NCBI GenBank assembly: GCA_963842235.1
Contig: CAWJFT010000001.1
Coordinates: forward strand, 1,240,001-1,304,000
DNA from: JACDAN01 sp963842235
Lineage (GTDB): Bacteria; Actinomycetota; Thermoleophilia; Gaiellales; Gaiellaceae
Direction of reading: 5' to 3'
Length of the DNA: 64,000 nucleotides
Shown here: piece after piece, positions 35,988 through 43,272 of the stretch
How the letters are laid out: every line of letters begins with the position of its first letter
How positions within the stretch are numbered: position 1 is the stretch's first letter
Notes under the pieces: generated by a model
The model's input: only the letters and a program-made list of their open reading frames with translations
Told to the model about the DNA's origin: nothing
The model's database searches: none
Made by a program: the position numbers and the translations under genes

Positions 35988-36947
35988 TCATCGTGGTTTC
36001 CGTACGGTTTCTAGACGGGTTAGGAGGCGTTCTGCTTCCCTCGCCAGTGGAGATTCCTTGCGCTCGGCGGCCATTCGGAGCTGCTCCCTCGCCTCGTCGA
36101 GCCGCCCCAGCCACAGCAACAGCAGCCCGAGGTGGAAGCGGACTGTCGCCGCCTGTGGAAATCTGCGGGTCAACGGTCCGAGGCGACCGAACGCCCGTTC
36201 GGGATGCGCCTTGTCGAACCGGCCGACGGCGTCTGCGACCAGCGCCTCGGGGTCTCGTGGCGCGAGTCGGGCCGCTTCTGCGTACTGCCGTCGTGCCGAG
36301 ATCGGCCGGTCGATCCGCTGGAGCGCGAGCCCGTACAGGAGCTTGGCGTGGACGTCCCGCCCTCGCGCTCGGCGTTCGAGCACGGCGAGCTGCCGCGCCG
36401 GCGGCAGGCGCGTCACGCTCCGGTCGGCGCCGACGCTGGGGATGAACGAGGGCAGCCCCGGCGGAAACTGACGGAACAACAGGTCGCCGGAGCGGATCGC
36501 ATACCCGGAGTCGGGATCGCGACTGCTCGCCGACCGCCAGGCGTCGAGCGCGCCGTCGCGGTTGCCGGTCCAGAAGCGGGCGAGGCCGAGGTGGAACAGC
36601 ACCGCGCCGCTGCCCGGATTCTCCCGAGCCAACGCCTCCAGCCGGTCGCGGCTTTCGCCCGGCCACCCCGCGAGCGCCCGCCCGACCTGTGCCTGCAGCG
36701 AGGGGTGGCCGGCGAGGATCCGGCCCGCACGCCGACGCTCCCCGGCCTGGTACGCACGAGCCGCGCGGCGCAGCGCAACCGCCTCCGGATCCGTGCGAAC
36801 GCCGAGGTCGACGACGAAGGGCGGCACCCCCTTCGGCAGCGCGTCCGCTTCGTCGTCGCCGCCGAAGAGCGCCGCGCCGCCGACCACCGCCAGAGCGGCC
36901 GCCGCGGCCACGGCGGCGACGAGAATGAGGCGAAGACGCCGCGACAT
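35988..36947 (-). CDS. Membrane-anchored TPR-like protein of unknown function
   Basis: 319 residues from ATG 36947. An N-terminal TM anchor (RLRLILVAAVAAAAALAVVGGAALFGG) precedes an acidic linker, so the bulk is probably outside the membrane. The rest is a chain of helical repeats with TPR spacing: GSGAVLFHLGLARFWTGNRD, KLLYGLALQRIDRPISARRQ and FHLGLLLLWLGRLDEAREQ. I see no catalytic motif. It is divergent from the sulfur-carrier operon and separated from it by under 100 bases. A role as a scaffold is a guess. Confidence 0.75.
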   Translation of the reverse strand: MSRRLRLILVAAVAAAAALAVVGGAALFGGDDEADALPKGVPPFVVDLGVRTDPEAVALRRAARAYQAGERRRAGRILAGHPSLQAQVGRALAGWPGESRDRLEALARENPGSGAVLFHLGLARFWTGNRDGALDAWRSASSRDPDSGYAIRSGDLLFRQFPPGLPSFIPSVGADRSVTRLPPARQLAVLERRARGRDVHAKLLYGLALQRIDRPISARRQYAEAARLAPRDPEALVADAVGRFDKAHPERAFGRLGPLTRRFPQAATVRFHLGLLLLWLGRLDEAREQLRMAAERKESPLAREAERLLTRLETVRKPR

Positions 36948-37033
36948 GGGGCCATCACGGTAGCCCGAGTCCGCCTGGCTATCCTCAATGAATCGCAACC
37001 CCCGTCGACACTCGCGAGATCGCACCCGAGGAG

Positions 37034-38134
37034 GTGCGCGAGCACCTCGACGAGCCGGACGCCCCGCTGCTTGTCGACGTCCGCACGGACCGGGAGCGAC
37101 GCGTCGCGAACATCCCCGGCTCAGTGCACCTGCCGATGGCCGAGGTCGAAGCCCGGCTCGCCGAGGTCGCGCCCGACCCGAATCGCCCGATCGTCACCTA
37201 CTGCGCGACTGGGAACCGCTCCCTCCGCATCCTCCCCACGCTCGCGGCGCTCGGCTACGAGGACGCACGCTCGATGGCCGGCGGAATCGTGGCCTGGCAG
37301 GCCCTGGGCTATCCGACTGACTCCACGAGCACGCTCGACGACGAGAAGCTCGCGCGCTACAGCCGCCATCTCCTGATCCCTGAGGTGGGTATCGAGGGCC
37401 AGCAGAAGCTGCTCCAGACGAGCATCCTTCTGATCGGGGCGGGCGGCCTCGGCTCGCCTGCGGCGCTCTATCTCGCGGCGGCCGGCGTCGGGCGGATCGG
37501 GATCGTCGACGACGACCGGGTCGACGCCTCCAACCTCCAGCGCCAGGTGCTGCACTCGACGGCCGAGCTCGGCGACAGCAAGGCCGAGTCGGCCCGGCGA
37601 ACCCTCGAAGACCTCAACCCGGACGTCGACGTCGTCACCTACGAGGAGCGCTTGACCTCCGAGAACATCGACCGGATCCTGAGCGAGGGCTGGGAGCTCG
37701 TCGTCGACGGCGCCGACAACTTCCCGACGCGGTACCTGCTGAACGACGCATCGGTCTGGCACGGCATCCCGGTCGTCCACGGCTCGATCTATCGCTTCGA
37801 GGGTCAGGTGACGGTGTTCAAGCCGTTCGAGGGGCCGTGCTACCGCTGTCTCTTCCCGCAGCCGCCGCCGCCGGAGCTGGCTCCGAGCTGCGCCGAAGGC
37901 GGCGTCCTCGGGGTGCTTCCCGGAGTGATCGGGTCGCTGCAGGCGAACGAGGCGCTGAAGCTCGCGCTCGACATCGGCGAGCCGCTCATCGGCCGGCTGC
38001 TGCTCTTCGACGCGCTGCCGACGCGATTCGACGAGGTCAGCATCCGGCGCGATCCCAACTGCCCGGTCTGCGGGGAGCACCCGACGATCACCGAGTACAT
38101 CGACTATGCGGACTTCTGCGGAGTTCCGGCATGA
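37034..38134 (+). CDS. moeZ: Rhodanese-ThiF/MoeB fusion (sulfur-carrier adenylyl/sulfurtransferase)
   Basis: 366 residues from GTG 37034. The rhodanese domain comes first, with the persulfide Cys57 in VTYCATGNRS. From residue about 105 it is a ThiF/MoeB E1-like domain: GAGGLGSPAAL nucleotide loop (135 onward), DDDRVDASNLQRQVL, the candidate active Cys in PSCAEGGVLGVLPG and two CxxC pairs (CYRC, CPVC) for zinc. MoeZ of mycobacteria and human MOCS3 have the opposite order, ThiF then rhodanese. Upstream the frame reads TPVDTREIAPEEV, and joins ATG 36988 if one C is removed from a C5 run, so the real protein may be about 15 residues longer. The next gene, cysO, overlaps as ATGA: this enzyme should adenylate and thiolate CysO. 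Confidence 0.9.
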   Translation: MREHLDEPDAPLLVDVRTDRERRVANIPGSVHLPMAEVEARLAEVAPDPNRPIVTYCATGNRSLRILPTLAALGYEDARSMAGGIVAWQALGYPTDSTSTLDDEKLARYSRHLLIPEVGIEGQQKLLQTSILLIGAGGLGSPAALYLAAAGVGRIGIVDDDRVDASNLQRQVLHSTAELGDSKAESARRTLEDLNPDVDVVTYEERLTSENIDRILSEGWELVVDGADNFPTRYLLNDASVWHGIPVVHGSIYRFEGQVTVFKPFEGPCYRCLFPQPPPPELAPSCAEGGVLGVLPGVIGSLQANEALKLALDIGEPLIGRLLLFDALPTRFDEVSIRRDPNCPVCGEHPTITEYIDYADFCGVPA

Positions 38135-38403
38135 CGATCGTCCGCATCCCGCCGACGCTGCGCGAGCAGACCGGTGGCGCGGCGGCGTTGGATGCGGAGG
38201 GGGCAACGGTCCGAGACCTGCTGGACGACCTGACCGGTCGCTATCCGGCCCTTCGCGACCGGATCTACGACGAGAACGAGCTCGCGCAGTTCGTGAACGT
38301 CTACGTCGGTGGCGAGGACGTGCGGACCCGCGAAGGCCTGGACACGGCCGTGACGGACGGATCGACGGTCATCCTCCTGCCGGCGATGGCCGGTGGTCGC
38401 TAG
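38131..38403 (+). CDS. cysO: CysO-like sulfur carrier protein (ubiquitin fold)
   Basis: 90 residues. The start TIVRIPPTLREQTGGAA, the centre FVNVYVGGEDVRTREGLDT and the end VILLPAMAGG match mycobacterial CysO. The protein ends in Gly-Gly-Arg rather than Gly-Gly: the stop follows one extra Arg codon. If real, the Arg must be removed before adenylation, and a JAMM protease is encoded two genes away. In the pathway the thiocarboxylate of CysO gives sulfur to O-phosphoserine on CysM, and Mec releases cysteine. It overlaps moeZ by 4 bases and cysM by 11. Confidence 0.92.
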   Translation: MTIVRIPPTLREQTGGAAALDAEGATVRDLLDDLTGRYPALRDRIYDENELAQFVNVYVGGEDVRTREGLDTAVTDGSTVILLPAMAGGR

Positions 38404-39322
38404 CTCGCTTCTCGAGCTGATCGGGCGAACGCCGCTCGTCGAGCTTCCGCGGCTCGCGCCCAGGCCCTCGGTCCGCCTCTACGCGAAGCTGGAGGGCCAG
38501 AACCCGACCGGATCGATCAAGGACCGCGTCGCCCTCGCGATGATCGAGGCGGCCGAGGCCTCGGGGGAGCTCGAGCCCGGCCGGGAGCTGCTCGAGCCGA
38601 CGAGCGGCAACACCGGCATCTCGCTCGCCCTGATCGCCGGCCTCAAGGGCTACCGCCTTACGTGCGTCGTGCCCGAGAACGTGACCGAGGAACGGCTTCG
38701 ACTGCTGCGGCTCTACGGCGCGGAGATCATCCCCTCGCCGGGCGCGGAGGGCTCGAACGGCGCCGTCCGCCTCGCGCTCGAGCTCGCCGAGCGGGAGCCG
38801 CGCTACTACCTGCCGTTCCAGTACGGAAACGAGGCTAATCCACGCGCGCACTACGAGGGCACGGGCGCCGAGATCGCCGCCGACCTCGAACGCGTGGACG
38901 TCCTCGTCGCCGGGCTCGGCACCGGCGGGACGCTGATGGGCGCCGGCCGTCGGCTGAGAGAGTCCTTTCCGGACGTGGTCGTCGCAGCGGCCGAGCCGCT
39001 CCCCGGCGACCCGGTCATGGGCCTGCGCTCGCTGGAGGAGGGCTACGTCCCTCCGATCCTCGACGTCTCTCAGCTCGACCGCAAGCTGCTCGTCTCGAAC
39101 GCCGAGGCGGTCGCCGGCATGCGCGCGCTCCTCGAGCAGGAAGGCATTTTCGCGGGCATCTCCGCCGGTGGAGTCGTCCACGTCGCACGGCAGCTGGCGG
39201 AGGAGCTCGAGGAGGGCGTCGTCGTCGCCATCCTCGCCGACGGGGGCTGGAAGTACCTGTCCGCACCGCTCTGGGAGGCGGAAGACGTCGAACGCGCGAT
39301 GGAGAATGCCGTCTGGTGGTAG
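38393..39322 (+). CDS. cysM: Cysteine synthase, CysM-type (CysO-dependent)
   Basis: 309 residues, GTG start inside the end of cysO. PLP Lys43 is in NPTGSIKDR; the phosphate/substrate loop is PTSGNTGISLAL; GLGTGGTLMG binds the PLP phosphate. The C-terminus is extended and ends in VWW, as expected for CysM, whose C-terminal tail enters the active site and closes it. Gene order with cysO and mec strongly supports the CysO thiocarboxylate pathway from O-phosphoserine rather than sulfide-dependent CysK. Confidence 0.93.
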   Translation: MVASSLLELIGRTPLVELPRLAPRPSVRLYAKLEGQNPTGSIKDRVALAMIEAAEASGELEPGRELLEPTSGNTGISLALIAGLKGYRLTCVVPENVTEERLRLLRLYGAEIIPSPGAEGSNGAVRLALELAEREPRYYLPFQYGNEANPRAHYEGTGAEIAADLERVDVLVAGLGTGGTLMGAGRRLRESFPDVVVAAAEPLPGDPVMGLRSLEEGYVPPILDVSQLDRKLLVSNAEAVAGMRALLEQEGIFAGISAGGVVHVARQLAEELEEGVVVAILADGGWKYLSAPLWEAEDVERAMENAVWW

Positions 39323-39690
39323 TGCCCGAGGCCATCCGGAAGCAGCTGATCGCGCATGCCCAGGCAGAAGCGCCAAACGAGGCCTGCGGGCTTCTCGCCT
39401 TTCGCAACGGTGTGGCCGAGCGCTACCTGCCGGGCGAGAACACGCTCGCGAGCCCGTACCGGTTCGAGCTGCGGCCGGGTGATCCAGCAGACTTCTTCCT
39501 CGAGGACGACGGCTACGAGCTCGCCGTCTTCCACTCCCACCCCGAGACCGCGCCGCGTCCGTCCCGCACCGACGTCCAGAACATCGGGCTCTGGGAAGGG
39601 CGGCCGTACCTGATTCTGGGCCTCGCGACCGACAATCTCGCCGGCTGGCGGATCCAGGACGGCCGCGTCGAACCACTCTCACTGGAATGA
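39316..39690 (+). CDS. mec: Mec-like JAMM/MPN+ metalloprotease for CysO
   Basis: 124 residues from GTG 39316 (an equally good GTG at 39322 overlaps the cysM stop as TAGTG). The JAMM zinc motif is complete: Glu22 in NEACGLL, His73 and His75 in VFHSHPETAPRPSRTD, with Ser83 and Asp86. In mycobacteria Mec cleaves cysteine from the CysO-Cys adduct. Here it might also trim the extra Arg after the Gly-Gly of CysO. It completes a four-gene sulfur-carrier cysteine operon and overlaps the next oxidoreductase gene by 4 bases. Confidence 0.92.
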   Translation: MVVPEAIRKQLIAHAQAEAPNEACGLLAFRNGVAERYLPGENTLASPYRFELRPGDPADFFLEDDGYELAVFHSHPETAPRPSRTDVQNIGLWEGRPYLILGLATDNLAGWRIQDGRVEPLSLE

Positions 39691-40769
39691 GCGGCACCGC
39701 TGCCATCGTCGGCGCGGGGATCTTCGGCTCCTCGCTCGCCTACCGCCTGGCCCGGGACGGGTGGGACGTCACGCTGTACGAGCGCCACGAGCCCGGGGAC
39801 GAACGGGCCGCGTCGAGCGGGGAGTCGCGACTGATCCGCTATGCGCACGGCTCGGGAGACTGGTACACGCGGTCGGCGTGGCGGGCCCGCGACCTTTGGC
39901 GGGAGCTCGAGGCCGAGACCGGCCGTGACCTTCTCGTCGAGTGCGGCCTCGCCTGGTTCGCCCGCTCCGACCAGGGCTGGGAAGCGGAAAGCGAACAGGT
40001 TCTCCGCCGGGCAGGGATCCCGGTCGAACGGCTCGAGCCCGAAGCGGGGCGCGAACTCTTTCCCTCCTTCGTGCCGGGCGACCTCCAGTTCATCCTCTGG
40101 GAGCCGAACGCCGGCGTGCTCCGCGCACGCCGGGCCACCCTGGCGACGGTGGAGGCCGCCCAGCGCGCCGGCGTGCAGCTCCGCCGCGAAGATGTGAAGC
40201 CGGACGCAGTCGCGGCGGACGTCGTCGTCTGGGCCTGCGGCGCTTGGCTCCGCGAGCTGCTGGACGTTCCGATGCGCATCACGAAGCAGGACACCCTGTA
40301 CTTCTCGGCCGACGGGTGGACGACGCCCGTCCTGCCGGCGTGGGTCGACTATGACCGCGCGATCTACGGCCACGGCGACCTCGACGAGCTCGGCGTCAAG
40401 GTGGCGCCCGACGCCGAAGGGCCGCCGTTCGACGCCGAGAGCAGCGAGCGAATCGTCTCGCCCGAGTCCGAAACGACCGCACGGAACTACATCGGCGAAC
40501 GCTTCCCCGCGCTGAGCGCCGCCCCGCTCAGAGGGGGGACGGTCTGCCAGTACGCGCTCACCACCGACACGAACTTCGTCATCGCCCCTCGCCCGGGCAA
40601 GGAGAACGAATGGATCCTCGGCGGCGGCTCGGGCCACGGGTTCAAGCACGGGCCGGCGCTGGCGGAGTACGCGGCCCGCGTCGTGACCGGCGAAGAGGAG
40701 CCCGCAGAGCAGTTCCGGCTCGGCCCACGAGAGCATGGACCGAGCCTTCGAACCGCTGGAACTACTTGA
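39687..40769 (+). CDS. FAD-dependent amine oxidase, monomeric sarcosine oxidase-like
   Basis: 360 residues. The FAD-binding start is AAIVGAGIFGSSLAYRLARDG. Cys287 in GGTVCQYALTTDTNFVI sits where monomeric sarcosine oxidase and N-methyltryptophan oxidase attach FAD covalently. SGHGFKHGP is the conserved glycine-rich C-terminal motif. Family members oxidise N-methyl amino acids with O2, giving formaldehyde and peroxide; the substrate here is unknown. It is translationally coupled to mec (ATGA) and is the last gene of the cysteine operon. The 3' end overlaps the cupredoxin remnant by 8 bases. Confidence 0.88.
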   Translation: MSGTAAIVGAGIFGSSLAYRLARDGWDVTLYERHEPGDERAASSGESRLIRYAHGSGDWYTRSAWRARDLWRELEAETGRDLLVECGLAWFARSDQGWEAESEQVLRRAGIPVERLEPEAGRELFPSFVPGDLQFILWEPNAGVLRARRATLATVEAAQRAGVQLRREDVKPDAVAADVVVWACGAWLRELLDVPMRITKQDTLYFSADGWTTPVLPAWVDYDRAIYGHGDLDELGVKVAPDAEGPPFDAESSERIVSPESETTARNYIGERFPALSAAPLRGGTVCQYALTTDTNFVIAPRPGKENEWILGGGSGHGFKHGPALAEYAARVVTGEEEPAEQFRLGPREHGPSLRTAGTT

Positions 40770-41116
40770 CCTTGAACGAGTCCCTTCATGACCGATGCTG
40801 GTGCGGCGTGCAGACGTAGGTGTAACGTCCCCTTCTTCAGCGTGACGGTGATCGTCTTCGTCCCGATGAACGGCACGCCGTGATGGTCTGTTGCGCACCC
40901 CGGGGCCGGTGAGCAGGAAGTTATGAGATGTGGACTTGTCGCTGACGGTGACCGTGTACTTGCCCGGCTTCAAGGTCGTGACCTTCTTGCCGGCCTTCTT
41001 CAGCGTGATCGTGAACCCGGGGCCTGTGGTGCCGGAGAGCTTGGTTGCGCTCGGCCGCGGGTGCCGTGGCGGCGCGGCGAGCGCGACGCGACGCGGCGAG
41101 TAGAGAAACGTCGCAT
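40762..41116 (-). pseudogene. Plastocyanin/azurin-like cupredoxin with several frame breaks
   Basis: From ATG 41116 (AAGGAG at ideal spacing) the reading must change frame several times. It then gives an N-terminal Arg-rich signal, TKLSGTTGPGFTITLKKAG, TLKPGKYTVTVSDKSTSHNF (first copper His in SHNF), VPFIGTKTITVTLKKGT and YTYVCTPHQH (Cys and His copper ligands), ending FKVK before a stop at 40762. These are all the blue-copper ligand positions except the final Met, for which MKG in the adjoining frame is a candidate. Frame breaks fall near 41060, 40890, 40835 and 40805. Probably a secreted copper protein of about 115 residues. Loss by decay or by sequence error cannot be separated here. Confidence 0.6.
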
Positions 41117-41120
41117 CGAA

Positions 41121-41157
41121 TCAACTCCTTGTTGTATTTAGACACTTGGAGTTGTAC
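41121..41157 (-). promoter_or_regulatory. Promoter/operator region of the cupredoxin gene
   Basis: Inverted repeat CAACTCC (41122-41128) and GGAGTTG (41148-41154) flank an AT-rich centre. The 11-mer TTGGAGTTGTA is identical to one at 16392 in the PepSY/RND intergenic region. Part of the left arm is the ribosome site of the cupredoxin gene, which could explain some but not all of the similarity. Confidence 0.35.
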
Positions 41158-41182
41158 GTGACGGCGGCGCCGAATGGATGTT

Positions 41183-41890
41183 TTATGTCGCGGGAGGCGA
41201 GATCGGCCCGTGAGCGGGCGCGGGTGGCGTCTCCTTGGCAGCCCGCAGGCGGAAGTACAGAAGGGTCCAGGCCGTGGCGACGAACGGGGTCGTCAGCGCT
41301 CCGCCGACGACGTTCTGGATGAAGCTTCGCAGCCAGTCGGCAACCGGAAGGAGCACGAGCGAGAGCACGATGTAGAAGGCGATGATCAACAGGATCGTGA
41401 GCACGATCACGCCGAAGACGCTCCAGCCGTAGCCTCTGACGAGCTCGCGGCTCCGGCTGAACGACTCGCCGGCTCGACGGTTCTCGAGCACGATCACCGG
41501 AATGATCAGGATCCACCAGGTCAGGAGCACAAGGCCGGGGACGATCAAAAGTATGAGGCCGAGGAGAATCCCGAGGCCGGCGAGGATGCCCGCGACGATG
41601 ATCGACCCCAGCTGAGGCCGAACCCGCTGGAAGGTCTCTGACAGGCCGAGATCTGCGCGCCCGTCACGGACGTCATCCACGGCCTTGACGAGCGCCCCCT
41701 GAACCCAGAAGAGCGCGACGAAGGAGATGATCGCGCCGAGGATGGCGCCGAACCAGGTGAGGGCGGCGACCAGGATCAGGTTGATCACCGCGACGGCGGC
41801 GTAGACGATGAACGAGATCGAGAGCAGATGGCGCCAGTGCGCCTTGTAGACCCCCCACGCCTCGCTGAGCACGCCTTCGGTCGGCTTCAC
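41183..41890 (-). CDS. Polytopic membrane protein (YciC/GPDP-memb-like)
   Basis: 235 residues with about six hydrophobic segments: LLSISFIVYAAVAVINLILV, FGAILGAIISFVALFWV, IIVAGILAGLGILLGLILLI, LVLLTWWILIIPVIVLE, VFGVIVLTILLIIAFYIVL and a last one near VVGGALTTPFVATAWTLLYF. The start TEGVLSEAWGVYKAHW and the loop NRRAGESFSRSRELVRG resemble the widespread membrane family that includes YciC and the membrane domain of glycerophosphodiester phosphodiesterases. No catalytic residues are seen. Function unknown. It lies just downstream of the MITE-like element. Confidence 0.8.
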   Translation of the reverse strand: MKPTEGVLSEAWGVYKAHWRHLLSISFIVYAAVAVINLILVAALTWFGAILGAIISFVALFWVQGALVKAVDDVRDGRADLGLSETFQRVRPQLGSIIVAGILAGLGILLGLILLIVPGLVLLTWWILIIPVIVLENRRAGESFSRSRELVRGYGWSVFGVIVLTILLIIAFYIVLSLVLLPVADWLRSFIQNVVGGALTTPFVATAWTLLYFRLRAAKETPPAPAHGPISPPAT

Positions 41891-41900
41891 CGGCCGACCC

Positions 41901-42079
41901 TAACGCCTTGGAGGGTTTGGCGGGATACCGCTCGTCGCAGGAGTGCGATGGTCGTTCCGAGGCAAGGACGCAGGGAGCCCCCGTATCAGTCAGATACGGG
42001 GGCGACTGAGGACGCGGCCTCGGGGCGAGCAGCGTGCTCCTGCGGCACAGACTGTATTCCGGCAAACCCTCCTAACGCC
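41901..42079. repeat. MITE-like imperfect inverted repeat with TAACGCC ends
   Basis: A 165-base sequence folds on itself over its whole length. The centre is a perfect 10-bp stem CCCCCGTATC / GATACGGGGG with loop AGTCA (41979-42003). The outer arms begin GGAGGGTTTGGCGGGATAC at 41910 and end GTATTCCGGCAAACCCTCC at 42072. In between, CGCAGGAG, TCG and CCGAGGC blocks pair as well, so the arms of about 80 bases are mostly complementary. The unit is bounded by a TAACGCC direct repeat (41901 and 42073), like a 7-base target duplication; the right copy includes the last bases of the receiver gene. No ORF is inside. No second copy was found in this window. Confidence 0.6.
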
Positions 42080-42479
42080 CCGCGGCTGAGTGGATTGTCG
42101 CGACGATCTCGTCGAGCTCCCGGTCCTTCGAGAGGCACGCCGCGGCGCCGGCGGCCTCGAGCGCTTCCAGCTCGCGGGCGTTGGCCGTCGCGGTCAGGCA
42201 GACGACCGCCACTTCGGGACAGGCTTCGCGCAGTTCCGCCGTCACCTCGACGCCGTCGGCGCCCGGAAGGCGGTAGTCCATGAGCACGACGTCAGGCTTG
42301 TAGCGGCGGCAGAGGGCGACGACGTCGCGTCCGTCGTCCACCGAGGCCACGACCTCGACGTCCGTGCGGAGGTCGAGCAGCAGTTCGAGCGCCTCGCGGA
42401 AGACGTCGTTGTCCTCCACGAGGGCGACGCGGACTACAGAGCCTTCTCGACCTTCCCGGCCTTGAGACAGCGGGTGCAC
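42072..42479 (-). CDS. Stand-alone response-regulator receiver protein
   Basis: 135 residues from GTG 42479, overlapping the rpmB end by 46 bases; the conserved domain begins only at VRVALVEDNDVFREAL, about residue 16, and no usual start codon lies there. The receiver has the acidic pair EDND, the phosphorylatable Asp in VVLMDYRLPGADG, the switch Thr in VCLTATAN and Lys in CLSKDREL. The sequence is closest in style to NarL-type receivers but no output domain follows: the frame stops after HSAAGR. The MITE-like repeat begins at its stop codon, so a lost C-terminal HTH domain is possible. Confidence 0.8.
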   Translation of the reverse strand: MHPLSQGREGREGSVVRVALVEDNDVFREALELLLDLRTDVEVVASVDDGRDVVALCRRYKPDVVLMDYRLPGADGVEVTAELREACPEVAVVCLTATANARELEALEAAGAAACLSKDRELDEIVATIHSAAGR

Positions 42480-42625
42480 ACGTATGCGCGGGTCGGCTTC
42501 CCCTCAAGGACAACGCGAACCCGCTGGAGGTTCGGGTCGAAGCGCCGCTTCGTGGCGACCATCGAGTGGCTCCGGTTGTGACCGAAGCTCGGCTTCTTCC
42601 CGCAGACGGCGCAAACCCTGGACAT
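42434..42625 (-). CDS. rpmB: 50S ribosomal protein L28
   Basis: 63 residues, the usual length. MSRVCAVCGKKPSFGHNRSHS at the start is diagnostic (shown here as CAVCGKKPSFGHNRSHS), and the end has AYVCTRCLKAGKV. Two CxxC pairs make it a zinc-binding C+ form; genomes that also have a C- copy use it under zinc limitation. It follows the rib operon with an 17-base gap and probably shares its transcript. Confidence 0.97.
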   Translation of the reverse strand: MSRVCAVCGKKPSFGHNRSHSMVATKRRFDPNLQRVRVVLEGKPTRAYVCTRCLKAGKVEKAL

Positions 42626-42642
42626 TCGGCGGCGGAGTGTAG

Positions 42643-43272
42643 CTACTGCGAGGCGGTGCGCAGCTGCGTGAAGATGCCGGCCATCTCGAGAGCGCTTCGC
42701 ACGGCATCTCTCGCACGGTCGATGCGGGCTTCCGCCTGCTCGGTCGTCTCTGTCGTCAAAACCCCGAAGGAGACCGGAACGCCGGTCTCGATCGCCGCGA
42801 GCTGCAACCCGCTGGCGGCTTCACCGGCCACGTAGTCGAAGTGCGGCGTCTCGCCGCGAATGACGCAGCCGAGCGCGACGATGCATGAGTAGCGGCGAGT
42901 CTTGGCGAGCGCAATGGCCGCGAGGGGCAGCTCGAACGCGCCGGGAACGGGCGTGATGGTGATCGCATCCTGGGACACCCCTGCGGCGGCGAGCTCCTCC
43001 AGCGCCTGCTCGAGCAGGCGGCTCGTGATCTCGCCGTTGAACTTCGAGACGACTACGGCCACCGTGCGCCCCTCGCCCTCGGATGAGCCGGTGACCGTCC
43101 GGTAGCCCTCCGGGAGCTCGAACTCTCCGGCGGCGTGATTGGGCGGCTGTTCTGCCTCGGCCGGTTTCAGCGGCGGCGGCTCCTCGGCCCCCTCGTCGGG
43201 GACGAAGCGCTCAGGCCGCTCCAGATCGGGTTGCGGCGCCGGGAAGCCGCCGCCGTCGAACCGCTCGCTCAC
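42643..43272 (-). CDS. ribH: 6,7-dimethyl-8-ribityllumazine synthase with N-terminal extension
   Basis: 209 residues from the GTG that overlaps the ribBA stop (GTGA). The conserved domain starts near residue 60 (TVAVVVSKFNGEIT) and includes VPGAFELPLAAIALA and ALGCVIRGETPHFDYV, with the catalytic His in TPHFDY. It condenses the ribityl uracil from RibD with the butanone phosphate from RibBA. The first 55 residues are Pro/Glu-rich and absent from typical RibH proteins of about 155 residues. They might be a tail on the outside of the capsid-like assembly, or the start may be downstream. Confidence 0.93.
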   Translation of the reverse strand: MSERFDGGGFPAPQPDLERPERFVPDEGAEEPPPLKPAEAEQPPNHAAGEFELPEGYRTVTGSSEGEGRTVAVVVSKFNGEITSRLLEQALEELAAAGVSQDAITITPVPGAFELPLAAIALAKTRRYSCIVALGCVIRGETPHFDYVAGEAASGLQLAAIETGVPVSFGVLTTETTEQAEARIDRARDAVRSALEMAGIFTQLRTASQ

